A stretch of DNA of 64,000 nt from Mesorhizobium sp. M1B.F.Ca.ET.045.04.1.1 (GTDB lineage: Bacteria > Pseudomonadota > Alphaproteobacteria > Rhizobiales > Rhizobiaceae), in the NCBI RefSeq assembly GCF_003952465.1, contig NZ_CP034448.1, positions 6,363,001 through 6,427,000 on the forward strand. The letters are read 5' to 3'. The first letter of the stretch is position 1, and each line of letters starts with the position of its first letter. A program made the position numbers and the translations under genes. Shown here piece after piece: positions 1-8,570 of the stretch. The notes beneath the pieces are model-generated. The model made no database searches. It saw nothing but the letters and a program-made list of their open reading frames with translations, and was not told where the DNA came from.

Positions 1-1
1 G

Positions 2-259
2 ACGAAGAACCTGACGCAGTCGCTCAGCACCTCGCTGGTGAACAACCTGTCGCTGACAGTCAACGCGCTCGGCCTCGGTCTCGACGTGACCGCCTTGCTC
101 GGCACGGTGAAGCCGGCGGTGACGACACTGCTCAACGGCGTGACCGCGCCGGTCGACGACCTCGTCTACAACGTGCTTGCCACACTTGGCGTGCATGTCG
201 GCGAGGCCGATGTGCGGGTCACCGGCGCGACCTGCGGACGCTCGGTTCTCGTCCAATAG
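2..259 (+). CDS. TadG-like pilus assembly protein, C-terminal part
   Basis: An open frame enters from the left edge and ends with TAG at 257-259, giving about 85 C-terminal residues. The segment is rich in Leu, Val, Thr and Asn and ends in GEADVRVTGATCGRSVLVQ. From memory, this kind of ending is typical of alphaproteobacterial TadG-related membrane proteins of the Flp/tad pilus system, which have one N-terminal membrane helix and a long extracytoplasmic part. The start and the rest of the gene lie outside the window, so domain content cannot be checked. It converges on the alpha-glucosidase gene with only 7 bases between them. The family call rests on the tail alone. Confidence 0.5.
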   Translation, partial: TKNLTQSLSTSLVNNLSLTVNALGLGLDVTALLGTVKPAVTTLLNGVTAPVDDLVYNVLATLGVHVGEADVRVTGATCGRSVLVQ

Positions 260-266
260 CAGACCG

Positions 267-1910
267 TCAGCCAATTCTCCCGACGAAGCAACCCACAGGC
301 GGCAGTGCCAGCGCAATCTCTTCGAGAACACCGCCAAGAACGCCGGCGACGTCAACAGCAAGAGCCGCTATCTCGACATCCCTGATCTCCGCCGGCAGCG
401 TCCAGCTCGCCGGCTCACCGGCGAAGTTGAAGACGCATAACAATTTCTCGCCGTCGCGCTGGCGGATGAAAGCCAGCACATCGCCCTCTGCCTCGAGAAA
501 ACGGATCGAGCCGGCGATCAACGCCGGGTGGCGCTTTCGCAGGGCCAGGATCGAGCGATAGGCGGCAAGCACCGAACCATCCTCGCCGTTCTGCACGTCA
601 ACCGCCCGGCCACGATGCGCCTGCGGCACCGGAAGCCAGGGCTTGGCGGTAGAGAAGCCGCCATTTTCGGCGCTTGCTTCCCAGACCATCGGCGTGCGGC
701 AGCCGTCCCTGCCCTTCACGCCCGGCCAGAAGCGGATGCCCAGCGGATCGCGCAGATCCTCATAGGCGAGTTCGGCTTCCTCGAGCCCAAGTTCCTCGCC
801 CTGGTAGAGGCAGATCGAGCCGCGCAGAGAGCAAAGCAGCGCGATCGAGAATTTCGCCACCGTGTCCGGATTCTCGCCTGGCCGCGTCCAGCGGCTGACA
901 TGGCGCGTGACATCGTGGTTGGAGAAGGCCCAGCAGACCCAGCCGTCGGCAACGGCATTCTCGAAAGCCTCGACGCAGCCGCGCACATGGGCGGCCGAGA
1001 ATTGCGGTCCGAGCAGGTCGAAGGTGTAGCACATCTGCAGCTTGTCGCCGCCGGACGTGTAGGCCGCGAGCGTCTGCAGCGAGCGCTCCTCGTCGCCCAC
1101 CTCGCCGACCGCGGCACGGTCCGGGTACTCGTCGAGCAGCGCGCGGAAACGCTTCAGGAAGTCGAGATTCTCAGGCCGCGTCTTGTCGAAGAGATGCTCC
1201 TGGAAGGCGTAGGTGGTGGTGGCGCCATTGGTGCCGGCGACGCTTGAAGCCAGCGGCGGATTGTCGCGCAGCCAGCGGTCGTGGACATAGTAGTTGACCG
1301 TGTCCAGCCGGAAGCCGTCGACGCCGCGCTCCAGCCAGAAGCGCACGGTGTCGAGGACCGCGTCCCGCACTTCCGGAGCATGGAAATTTAGGTCCGGCTG
1401 CGCGGCCAGGAAATTGTGCATGTAGTACTGCCGGCGGGTGGCGTCCCACTCCCAGGCGGGGCCCCCGAACAGCGATTGCCAATTGTTGGGCGCGCTACCG
1501 TCCGGCTTGGCGTCTGCCCAGACATACCAGTCGGCCTTGGCATTGTCGCGGCTGGTGCGGCTTTCGACGAACCATTCGTGCTTGTCGGACGAATGCGAGA
1601 TCACCTGGTCGATGATGAGCTTCAGGCCGAGCCTGTGCGCCTCGGCGACCAGCGCGTCGAAATCCTCCAACGTGCCAAACATCGGATCGACGTCCCGGTA
1701 GTCCGACACGTCATAGCCCATGTCGGCCATCGGCGATTTGAAGAAGGGCGAGAGCCAGACGGCATTGACGCCGAGCGAAGCGACATGGGCGAGACGCGCG
1801 GTGATGCCCTTGAGATCGCCGCTGCCGTCGCCGGTGGTGTCCTGGAAGGAGCGCGGATAGATCTGGTAGATCACGCAGCCGCGCCACCATTCCGAATTGC
1901 CGTCAGCCAT
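267..1910 (-). CDS. GH13 alpha-glucosidase
   Basis: A GH13 enzyme of about 547 residues, predicted to hydrolyse alpha-1,4 or alpha-1,6 linkages of short malto-oligosaccharides in the cytoplasm. The N-terminus has the family signature YQIYPRSFQDTTGDGSGDL. The catalytic barrel shows the nucleophile Asp in GFRLDTVN, the acid Glu in AVGEVGDEE and the third Asp in AFSNHDVTR. The length matches rhizobial AglA-type and oligo-1,6-glucosidases. The ATG at 1910 is preceded by an AAGGG site; a GTG sits one codon earlier at 1913. It overlaps the end of glgX by 8 bases, so translation is probably coupled and the enzyme likely takes up products of glycogen debranching. Substrate preference (sucrose, maltose, isomaltose) cannot be read from the sequence. 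Confidence 0.9.
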   Translation of the reverse strand: MADGNSEWWRGCVIYQIYPRSFQDTTGDGSGDLKGITARLAHVASLGVNAVWLSPFFKSPMADMGYDVSDYRDVDPMFGTLEDFDALVAEAHRLGLKLIIDQVISHSSDKHEWFVESRTSRDNAKADWYVWADAKPDGSAPNNWQSLFGGPAWEWDATRRQYYMHNFLAAQPDLNFHAPEVRDAVLDTVRFWLERGVDGFRLDTVNYYVHDRWLRDNPPLASSVAGTNGATTTYAFQEHLFDKTRPENLDFLKRFRALLDEYPDRAAVGEVGDEERSLQTLAAYTSGGDKLQMCYTFDLLGPQFSAAHVRGCVEAFENAVADGWVCWAFSNHDVTRHVSRWTRPGENPDTVAKFSIALLCSLRGSICLYQGEELGLEEAELAYEDLRDPLGIRFWPGVKGRDGCRTPMVWEASAENGGFSTAKPWLPVPQAHRGRAVDVQNGEDGSVLAAYRSILALRKRHPALIAGSIRFLEAEGDVLAFIRQRDGEKLLCVFNFAGEPASWTLPAEIRDVEIAALAVDVAGVLGGVLEEIALALPPVGCFVGRIG

Positions 1911-3909
1911 CACGAACCCTTTCCGGCGCGGTCGCGCGCCGCTCGATCATGAGATTCACGCTGCGGCCAGGCAGCGGCTGCATAAGGTCGACCGCTTGCG
2001 TCTCTATAGCCGAGAGCCACACGAAGCCTTCCCGCGCCGGCAAGGTGAAGACGCATTGGCGACGGTCGCCATTGACCATGACGGCAAGGCGACCGCCCCT
2101 GCTGTCGCCGAGCAGCATGACGAGGCGATGTCGCCGGGGATCGTTCCAGTCGGCGTCGCCAAGCGGCGCGCCGGTCTCGGTCAGCCAGAGGACATCGGGG
2201 ATTTCCGATTCGGCGGCAGGCTCGCCGGTCAGAAAATGGGTGTCTGACAAGATCGGGTAGGCACGGCGCAGTGCCGAGAGCGATGAGACGTATTGCTCCA
2301 GCGCCTCGTCGCGGCGGGCCCAGTCGAGCCAGGTGATGGCGTTGTCCTGTGCATAAGCGTTGTTGTTACCCTTTTGCGCGCGGCCGAACTCATCGCCGGC
2401 GGTCACCATGATCGTGCCGCGCGAGGCAAACAGCGTCGCAAGCAGCGCGCATTGATCGTCGAAGCGAGCCTTGGTGATCGCCGCGTCATCCGTCTCGCCC
2501 TCGATGCCATTGTTCCACGACAGATTGTCATTGTGGCCGTCGCGATTTTGCTCGCCATTGGCCGTGTTGTGCTTGCGCTCGTACGCGACGAGATCAGCCA
2601 GCGTCATGCCGTCATGCGCGGCAATGAAGTTGACCGCGCGGCTCACCGGCTGTCCGGCCCTGCCGAACACATCGGAGGAACCGGCAAGCCGTGTTGCGAG
2701 TGCGCCCACCACGCCGGCATCCCCGCGCCAGAAGCGCCTGACATCGTCACGGTAGCGGTCGTTCCATTCGAGATAAGGCGGCCGAAAATTGCCGAGCTGA
2801 TAGCCATTCGGACCGATATCCCATGGCTCGGCGATCAGCACGCGGTCGGAGAGCACGGGATCGCGGGCGATGACCTGGAGCAGCGGTGCGTCGGGCTCGA
2901 ACGCGCCGTCGACGCGGCCGAGCACCGGCGCCAGATCGAAGCGGAAACCGTCGACGCCAGCGAAGCGGGCGAAATGGCGGAGCGTGTCGAGCACCATTTC
3001 CCGCACGACCGGATGATCGCAGGCGACCGTGTTACCCGTGCCGGTGTCGTTGGCCAGACGGCCATCCGGCAAGTGGCGGTAATAGGCCTGCGCGTCGAGG
3101 CCGCGCAACGACAGCGTCGGCCCCAGCCTGTCGCTTTCGCCTGAGTGATTGAAGACGAGGTCGAGGATGGTGCCGATGCCTGCCTCGCGCAACGCCGCGA
3201 CGGTGTCGCGCAATTCGCTCAGGCCGCCGGGAGCCAGGCGCGGGTTGAGCGCCATGAAGGTGACGGGGTTGTAACCCCAGGCGTTCTTCAGTCCCAGCGG
3301 CGGCAAATGGCGCTCGTCGATCGACGCAGTGATCGGCATCAGCTCGACGGCCGAGACGCCGAGGCGCTTCAGATGCTCGATGACGGCCGGATGGGCGAGC
3401 GCCGCGACGGTGCCGCGCTGCGCTTCGGGTACATCTGGATGCAGCTTGGTGAAGGAGCGGACATTGAGTTCGTAGATCAGGCCGCCGGGCTGGAACAGCG
3501 GTGGCTTCGAAGGCAGCGGCTTGGGCAGCGGACACGCTATCGCCTTTGGCATCAAGGGAGCGGTATCGGCACCTTCGTTGCGTTTGGCTGCAAGTCGCCA
3601 GTGATATTGGTATGGCCGGTCGATTTCGGCGGCGTAGGGGTCGGTGAGAAGCTTACCCGGGTCGAACCAGAGGCCGCGTTCAGGCGCGTAGTCGCCATCG
3701 GCGCGAAAACCATAGCGTGTGCCAGCGGCAAGGCCGGGGGCAAACAGCGCAAATACACCCTCGCCTTCCGGCCGCAGCTCCAGCCGTTCGACCTCGCACG
3801 CGCCGGTGTCATCGAAGATAGAGACCCACGAGCGTCTCGCCGACGATGACCACACCGCAAAGCGAATGCCTTCGCTGGTGACTATGGCGCCGAGCTGGCT
3901 CACGGGCAC
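1903..3909 (-). CDS. glgX: glycogen debranching enzyme GlgX
   Basis: A 668-residue GH13_11 debranching enzyme that cleaves alpha-1,6 branches left after phosphorylase has shortened the outer chains. Residues about 1-100 form a CBM48-like N-terminal domain (GIRFAVWSSSARRSWVSIF). The barrel carries nucleophile Asp in GVDGFRFDLAPV, acid Glu in VLIAEPWDIG and the third Asp in FIAAHDGMTLADLV; the segment NGEQNRDGHNDNLSWNNG is characteristic of the GlgX/isoamylase group. Two GTG starts are possible, at 3909 and 3903, each with a G-rich ribosome site. The gene is separated from pgm and the other glycogen genes by the nucleotidyltransferase/HEPN pair at 4088-5174, so it may have its own promoter. Confidence 0.95.
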   Translation of the reverse strand: MPVSQLGAIVTSEGIRFAVWSSSARRSWVSIFDDTGACEVERLELRPEGEGVFALFAPGLAAGTRYGFRADGDYAPERGLWFDPGKLLTDPYAAEIDRPYQYHWRLAAKRNEGADTAPLMPKAIACPLPKPLPSKPPLFQPGGLIYELNVRSFTKLHPDVPEAQRGTVAALAHPAVIEHLKRLGVSAVELMPITASIDERHLPPLGLKNAWGYNPVTFMALNPRLAPGGLSELRDTVAALREAGIGTILDLVFNHSGESDRLGPTLSLRGLDAQAYYRHLPDGRLANDTGTGNTVACDHPVVREMVLDTLRHFARFAGVDGFRFDLAPVLGRVDGAFEPDAPLLQVIARDPVLSDRVLIAEPWDIGPNGYQLGNFRPPYLEWNDRYRDDVRRFWRGDAGVVGALATRLAGSSDVFGRAGQPVSRAVNFIAAHDGMTLADLVAYERKHNTANGEQNRDGHNDNLSWNNGIEGETDDAAITKARFDDQCALLATLFASRGTIMVTAGDEFGRAQKGNNNAYAQDNAITWLDWARRDEALEQYVSSLSALRRAYPILSDTHFLTGEPAAESEIPDVLWLTETGAPLGDADWNDPRRHRLVMLLGDSRGGRLAVMVNGDRRQCVFTLPAREGFVWLSAIETQAVDLMQPLPGRSVNLMIERRATAPERVRDG

Positions 3910-3915
3910 CTCCCA

Positions 3916-3978
3916 CCCCTCCCTTCTCCCCTTGCCGGAAAAGCCGGATTGGCGTGCAGCGCCGAGACAGATGAGGGG
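3916..3978 (-). repeat. Rhizobial intergenic repeat remnant, left of the MNT/HEPN pair
   Basis: On the minus strand this runs CCCCTCATCTGTCTCGGCGC and continues to AAGGGGAGAAGG. This CTCATCTG...GGGGAGAAGG layout is familiar from rhizobial intergenic repeats. A related but more degenerate stretch lies at 5301-5354 in the opposite orientation. Identification is by eye. Confidence 0.45.
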
Positions 3979-4087
3979 TTTTGGAAGGAACGAGGCATTA
4001 GCGAGTTGAACGCAGGTCTGCGCAATTTGGTAGCAACCGCCGCCAACACAATGCGAGGACGACAGAAAACAGCATTACCGGTCCATC

Positions 4088-4504
4088 TCAAAGAGCGAGT
4101 TGTTGCTCGGCCCATGCGGCGAACTCTTCTAGGCGCTCCAATGCCTTTTCGGCATCATTTCGAGTCTTGGCCCTTGATCCGTATTGGACCTCGTCCTTCT
4201 GCTCCAGAAGTGCACGCAGACTCGTCTCCTGCTTGGCAGGGAGGGCCTTGCCCAGAGCCGCCCGCAAGAGCTTGACGACGGCCTGGTGGTCGTCCTGGTT
4301 GATTTCGCCGCGGAGCTTGGCCGTCAAGGCATCGGAATAGGCTATCGCACAGTTGATAACCGTCGACATGGAAGGGTTTCCGATGTCACCTGGATCAGCA
4401 ACGAGGTTGCTGTTTCGTGCATCTTTAAGGAACCCGCGGGCGATCAGGAGTCTGCTAGTGACATAAGCGGCGTCTTTCTTTTTGGTGGATCTGACCCTAG
4501 CCAT
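4088..4504 (-). CDS. HEPN-like domain protein
   Basis: A 138-residue, mostly alpha-helical, Lys/Arg/Glu-rich protein beginning MARVRSTKKKD. The start ATG at 4504 overlaps the 3' end of the nucleotidyltransferase gene by 8 bases, so the two are translated together. The layout of helices, including RALLEQKDEVQYG and a closing ALERLEEFAAWAEQQL, resembles HEPN proteins of the PF05168 type. The catalytic R-x4-6-H motif of toxic HEPN RNases is not clean: the nearest is R-GEINQDD-H with seven residues between. It may therefore be a partner or substrate of the nucleotidyltransferase rather than an RNase. A longer open frame reaches to 4915 but lies inside the upstream gene and is rejected. Confidence 0.6.
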   Translation of the reverse strand: MARVRSTKKKDAAYVTSRLLIARGFLKDARNSNLVADPGDIGNPSMSTVINCAIAYSDALTAKLRGEINQDDHQAVVKLLRAALGKALPAKQETSLRALLEQKDEVQYGSRAKTRNDAEKALERLEEFAAWAEQQLAL

Positions 4505-5174
4505 GCAACGCCTCTTGCAACGACACTGCGTCTTCGGGGCGGCTTCCAGCAAGGACGATCGCGTCCTGCTTGATGTTTTCCCACCACGGATCCTTGTCCC
4601 TCGCGAGGCGTCGGACATCATCGAAGTCGAGGCCGACGACGTTGGGGAGGAAGACCAGCCTCTCCGCCGGATCCCTGAGCGCTTGCCGGAGGCCTTCCAC
4701 CGCTTCGGCAAGATCATCCGCTCGGGCAATGAGGCCGATGTCGAGGTCGCTGTCTGGACCGTCATCCCCGCGCGCCGCGCTGCCATAGACGAAAAGGCTG
4801 AAGACGGGTCTTTGCGCCGCACTTTGGCGCACAGCGTCCAGGATCGCCGTAAAACGGTTGCTCTCGGCTTTGAAGAGGGCGGCCAACCTAGGGGCGAGAT
4901 AGTGGCTGTCATCAAAGCGGTACAGCCTCGAATGCCCCGATCCCGATGCGACTACAATCCCCAGGGTTTCGAGCGCGACAAGTCCGAGCCGTACGCTTTC
5001 CCGAGATAGCCGGCTCCTGCGAACGATCTCCGAGGCCGCAAGCAGGCCACCATGCTCCACCAGCGTGCGGAGAACCCTAAGGTTCGAGTCGACGCCGAGC
5101 ATGGCAGTAAGTGGCCTTCGTATCGCGCTTTCCCGTTCCGAACGAGCCAAGAGCCCGCCTCCATATCTGGTCAA
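4497..5174 (-). CDS. winged-helix MNT-type nucleotidyltransferase
   Basis: About 225 residues. Residues about 35-95 form a winged-helix DNA-binding domain (LLAASEIVRRSRLSRESVRL). The second half is a minimal nucleotidyltransferase with the pol-beta signature FVYGSAARGDDGPDSDLDIG, in which the GS pair and the two Asp of SDLDIG are the expected nucleotide and metal ligands. Known MNT antitoxins such as MntA transfer AMP to a HEPN partner; the gene directly downstream encodes a HEPN-like protein. The DNA-binding domain suggests self-regulation through the palindrome at 5170-5220. The longest frame uses a TTG start at 5174, inside that palindrome; an ATG at 5102 would give 201 residues and may be the true start. 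A general nucleotidyltransferase-fold regulator remains possible. Confidence 0.7.
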   Translation of the reverse strand: MTRYGGGLLARSERESAIRRPLTAMLGVDSNLRVLRTLVEHGGLLAASEIVRRSRLSRESVRLGLVALETLGIVVASGSGHSRLYRFDDSHYLAPRLAALFKAESNRFTAILDAVRQSAAQRPVFSLFVYGSAARGDDGPDSDLDIGLIARADDLAEAVEGLRQALRDPAERLVFLPNVVGLDFDDVRRLARDKDPWWENIKQDAIVLAGSRPEDAVSLQEALHG

Positions 5175-5220
5175 TTGCCTTGATATCTAGCTAATTTACT
5201 TGATATTCGGGCAAATTGAC
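5170..5220. promoter_or_regulatory. Candidate operator before the MNT gene
   Basis: Inverted arms GTCAATTGCC (5170-5179) and GGCAAATTGAC (5210-5220) enclose an AT-rich centre holding two direct copies of CTTGATAT (5179-5186 and 5199-5206). The position at the start of a gene for a winged-helix protein fits an autoregulatory site. No binding data. Confidence 0.5.
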
Positions 5221-5300
5221 GTTGTCAATGATAGCGCGTCCTTCGAAGTGCATCGGGTAGCGGTTGCTATTAAATTGCGCAGGTCTGTGCCAAGCTGGAG

Positions 5301-5354
5301 CACCCTTATCTGACCGAACTTCGCTCGGCCACCCTCTCCCACAAGTGGAAGAAG
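5301..5354 (+). repeat. Rhizobial intergenic repeat remnant, right of the MNT/HEPN pair
   Basis: Reads CCCTTATCTGACCGAACTTC and then GCTCGGCCACCCTCTCCC; it contains a short CCGAacttcgctCGG stem. It resembles the remnant at 3916-3978 in inverted orientation. Confidence 0.4.
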
Positions 5355-5373
5355 CGGAGCCCCTGGCGCACCC

Positions 5374-7002
5374 TCAAGTAATCACGCTCGGCTTGTTGCG
5401 GCCGGTGTGGCTCTTGATGCCTGCGATGTCGTCGGCGGCGGCGATCAGGTCGGCGAGCGCTTCCTGTGTGTCTAGATCGTGCCTCGCCTTGTCCGGCTCG
5501 TAGCGCTCAATATAGACGCGCAGCGTGGCGCCGGACGTGCCGGTACCGGAGAGGCGGAAGACGACGCGCGAACCGCCCTCGAACAGGATCCGGATGCCCT
5601 GGTTCTTGCTCACCGAACCATCGACCGGGTCGTGATAAGCAAAATCGTCGGCGTTGGCGATCTTCAGGCCGCGCAGGGTGGTGCCGGGCAGCGATCCGAG
5701 CTTGGCGCGCAACTCGTCGACCAGCGCGTTGGCGCGGTCGGTCTCGACCTCCTCGTAGTCGTGGCGCGAATAGTAGTTGCGGCCGTAGGTTTGCCAGTGC
5801 TTGGTGACGATGTCCTTGCAGCTCTCGCCGCGCACGGCGAGGATGTTGAGCCACAGAAGCACGGCCCACAGCCCGTCCTTCTCGCGCACGTGGTTGGAGC
5901 CGGTGCCGGCGCTTTCCTCGCCGCAGATCGTCGCCATGCCGGCGTCGAGCAGGTTGCCGAAGAATTTCCAGCCGGTCGGCGTCTCGTAGATGCCGATACC
6001 GAGCTTTTCGGCGACGCGGTCGGCAGCGCCACTGGTCGGCATCGAGCGGGCGATGCCTTTCAGGCCTTCCTTGTAGCCAGGCGCCAGATGGGCGTTGGCG
6101 GCAAGCATCGCCACCGAATCCGACGGCGTGACGAAGATGCCTTTGCCGATGATCAGGTTGCGGTCGCCGTCGCCGTCTGAGGCCGCGCCGAAATCCGGCG
6201 CGTCCGGCCCCATCATCTCGTCATAGAGATGTTTTGCATGCACCAGGTTCGGATCGGGATGATGGCCGCCGAAATCGGGCAGCGGCTTGAAGTTGCGGCA
6301 GGTGCCGTTCGGCGCGCCGAGCCGGCGCTCGAGGATTTCCTTGGCATAGGGGCCGGTCACCGCATGCATGGCGTCAAAGCGCATGCGGAAGCCATATTTG
6401 AAGTTGGCGCGGATGGCGTCGAAGTCGAACAGGCTTTCCATCAGCTCGGCATAGTCCTTGACCGGATCGATGATCTCCACCGTCATGCCGCCGGCCTTGA
6501 CGGTGGCGATCTTGTCAATGTTGATCTGGCCGATGTCGGCGATCTTGAAGCTCGATATCGTCTTGGTCTTCTCGAAGATCGCGTCGGTGATCTTCTCCGG
6601 CGCCGGGCCGCCATTGCCGGCATTGTACTTGATGCCGAAATCCTCGTGCGGGCCGCCCGGATTGTGGCTGGCCGACAGGATGATGCCGCCAAAAGTCTTG
6701 TATTTGCGGATGATGTTGGAGGCGGCCGGCGTCGACAGAATGCCACCTTGGCCTACCATCACCTTGCCGAAGCCGTTGGCGGCGGCCATGGCGATGGCCT
6801 TCTGGATGACTTCGCGGTTGTAGAAGCGGCCGTCGCCGCCGATCACCAGCGTCTTGCCTTCAAAACCTTCCAGCGCGTCGAAGATCGACTGGATGAAATT
6901 TTCCGCATAGTGCTCCTGCTGGAAGACGGGCACTTTCTTGCGCAGGCCGGACGTGCCGGGCTTCTGGTCGGTATAGGATTTGGTGGGGACGGTCTTGATC
7001 AT
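5374..7002 (-). CDS. pgm: phosphoglucomutase
   Basis: A 542-residue alpha-D-phosphohexomutase that interconverts glucose-1-phosphate and glucose-6-phosphate, linking glycogen to central metabolism. The phosphoserine loop is LSASHNPGGPHEDFGIKYN (residues about 109-127), the metal-binding loop is ASDGDGDRNLI, and a sugar-specificity loop ICGEESAGTGSNHVREKDG and a C-terminal phosphate loop FRLSGTGTSGATLR are all present. Length and motifs match the Agrobacterium/E. coli pgm type. It starts 3 bases after glgA and is the last gene of the glgP-glgB-glgC-glgA-pgm run. In related rhizobia, Pgm also feeds exopolysaccharide and cyclic glucan synthesis. Confidence 0.97.
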   Translation of the reverse strand: MIKTVPTKSYTDQKPGTSGLRKKVPVFQQEHYAENFIQSIFDALEGFEGKTLVIGGDGRFYNREVIQKAIAMAAANGFGKVMVGQGGILSTPAASNIIRKYKTFGGIILSASHNPGGPHEDFGIKYNAGNGGPAPEKITDAIFEKTKTISSFKIADIGQINIDKIATVKAGGMTVEIIDPVKDYAELMESLFDFDAIRANFKYGFRMRFDAMHAVTGPYAKEILERRLGAPNGTCRNFKPLPDFGGHHPDPNLVHAKHLYDEMMGPDAPDFGAASDGDGDRNLIIGKGIFVTPSDSVAMLAANAHLAPGYKEGLKGIARSMPTSGAADRVAEKLGIGIYETPTGWKFFGNLLDAGMATICGEESAGTGSNHVREKDGLWAVLLWLNILAVRGESCKDIVTKHWQTYGRNYYSRHDYEEVETDRANALVDELRAKLGSLPGTTLRGLKIANADDFAYHDPVDGSVSKNQGIRILFEGGSRVVFRLSGTGTSGATLRVYIERYEPDKARHDLDTQEALADLIAAADDIAGIKSHTGRNKPSVIT

Positions 7003-7005
7003 GCC

Positions 7006-8451
7006 TCAGGCAGCCCTTTTCGAAAGCAGCAAGCGATAGAGTTCGACGTATTTCTCGGCGCTCTTGTCCCAGGAGACATCGGCCTTCATGCCCTGGCGCT
7101 GGATCGAGGCCCAGGTCGCTGGCCTGGCATGCGCCTCGACCAGCCGGCGAATGGCATGCAGCAGCGCGCCGCCATTGTTCGGCGCAAACTGGAAGCCGGT
7201 GGCGACGCTCGCCGAAAGGGCCGCCTCGTTGGCGTCGATGATGGTGTCGGCGAGGCCACCGGTGCGAGCGACGACCGGCACGCAGCCATAGCGCAGGCCG
7301 TAGAGCTGGGTCAGGCCGCAGGGCTCGAAGCGCGAAGGGATGACGATGGCGTCGCAGCCGCCCTGCATGATGTGGGAAAGCGCTTCGTCATAGCCGATGA
7401 CGACGCCGACGCGGCCGCGGTGCCGCGCGGCGGCGGCAAGCAGCGAGCCTTCGAGGCCGGCATCGCCGGAGCCGAGGATCGCCAGCCGCGCGCCGCGCTG
7501 AACGATGCCGTCGACGACCGAGGCCAAAATGTCCATGCCCTTCTGCCAGGTCAGCCGGCTGACGACGCAGACGATCGGGCTGTCGTCATTCTCTAAATTG
7601 AAGCGATCCTCGACGGCCTTGCGATTAAGGCCCCGCGCCTCCAGCGTCTCGGCAGAATAGTTGGCCACCAGATGCTTGTCCGTCGCCGGGTTCCAGATGT
7701 CGACGTCGATGCCGTTGACGATGCCGTGGAGGTCGGTGGCGCGCATGTTGATCAGGCCGTCGAGGCCCATGCCGAATTCCGGCGAACGGATCTCCTGCGC
7801 ATAGGTCGGGCTCACCGTGGTGATCGCCCAGGCGGCCTGCAGGCCGGCCTTGAGAAAACCGACGCCGCCATAATATTCGACACCGTCGAGCTGCATCGCC
7901 ACGCCCGGCAGGCCGAGCTCGCCAAAGATGCCGGCGCCGAACTGGCCCTGGAAGGCAAGGTTGTGCACGGTGATCAGCGACGGCACGCCGACCGCCTTGC
8001 CGTAGCGCATGTAGGCGAGCGTCATTGCCGACTGCCAGTCATGGGCATGCACGAGGTCGGGCTGATAGCCGGAGATCGCGCCGCCGGCGATGTCGCCGCC
8101 GACCTGGCTGAGCGCCGCGAAGCGCCGCCAGTTGTCCGGCCAGTCGGAGCCGGAGGCAGTACCGTAAGGCCCGCCCTGGCGGTCGAAGAGATGCGGCGCG
8201 TCGAGCACGAAGAGATCGAGCCTGCCGACCTTTACGGCGTGGACGGAAGCCTTGCCGCCCTGCAGCAGCGGATACTGGTAGACGGCCTTCTTTTTCTTGA
8301 AAGCCTCCATCACCACAGGATAGCCGGGAATAAGCGTACGCATCGCCACGCCCTTGCCGGCGAGCCCGATCGGCAGCGCGCCGGTTACGTCGGCAAGCCC
8401 GCCGGTCTTGATCAGCGGGAAGATTTCGGGCGTGACCGACAGAACCTGCAT
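7006..8451 (-). CDS. glgA: glycogen synthase GlgA
   Basis: A 481-residue GT5 glycogen synthase that extends alpha-1,4-glucan from ADP-glucose. The N-terminal domain has the ADP-glucose binding motif IKTGGLADVTGALP (residues about 15-28), and the C-terminal GT-B half has IPSRFEPCGLTQLYGLRYG with the E-x7-E type arrangement, followed by RTGGLADTI. The start ATG at 8451 begins MQVLSVTPEIFPL. It lies between glgC and pgm and is presumably cotranscribed with them. About 100 bases separate it from glgC, filled by repeated copies of the glgC 3' end. Confidence 0.97.
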   Translation of the reverse strand: MQVLSVTPEIFPLIKTGGLADVTGALPIGLAGKGVAMRTLIPGYPVVMEAFKKKKAVYQYPLLQGGKASVHAVKVGRLDLFVLDAPHLFDRQGGPYGTASGSDWPDNWRRFAALSQVGGDIAGGAISGYQPDLVHAHDWQSAMTLAYMRYGKAVGVPSLITVHNLAFQGQFGAGIFGELGLPGVAMQLDGVEYYGGVGFLKAGLQAAWAITTVSPTYAQEIRSPEFGMGLDGLINMRATDLHGIVNGIDVDIWNPATDKHLVANYSAETLEARGLNRKAVEDRFNLENDDSPIVCVVSRLTWQKGMDILASVVDGIVQRGARLAILGSGDAGLEGSLLAAAARHRGRVGVVIGYDEALSHIMQGGCDAIVIPSRFEPCGLTQLYGLRYGCVPVVARTGGLADTIIDANEAALSASVATGFQFAPNNGGALLHAIRRLVEAHARPATWASIQRQGMKADVSWDKSAEKYVELYRLLLSKRAA

Positions 8452-8476
8452 GCGCTCTACATTCCGAACTTAAAGT

Positions 8477-8570
8477 GACAGCTTGTTGATCAATCTTGTC
8501 AGGTTGACAGCTTGTTGCTCGACCTTATCAGGTCGACAACTTGCTGATCAGGTCGACAGCTTGTTGATCA
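8477..8570 (-). repeat. Tandem copies of the glgC 3' end
   Basis: Four related units lie head to tail: 8477-8505, 8506-8534, 8535-8554 and the one inside the gene from 8555. Each starts GACAGCTTGTTGATCA or a close variant, which is the reverse complement of the last codons of glgC (ending INKLST). Units 1 and 2 are 29 bases, unit 3 is 20. They look like slippage duplications of the gene tail into the spacer. Confidence 0.8.

Noticed and set aside
4505..4915. Longer version of the HEPN-like protein (275 residues)
   Set aside because: The extra part lies wholly inside the nucleotidyltransferase gene in another frame; the ATG at 4504 fits the overlapping-gene layout.
6229..7596. 455-residue plus-strand open frame over pgm and glgA
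   Set aside because: It runs antisense to two certain genes and has the His/Asp/Arg-rich composition of shadow frames in GC-rich DNA.
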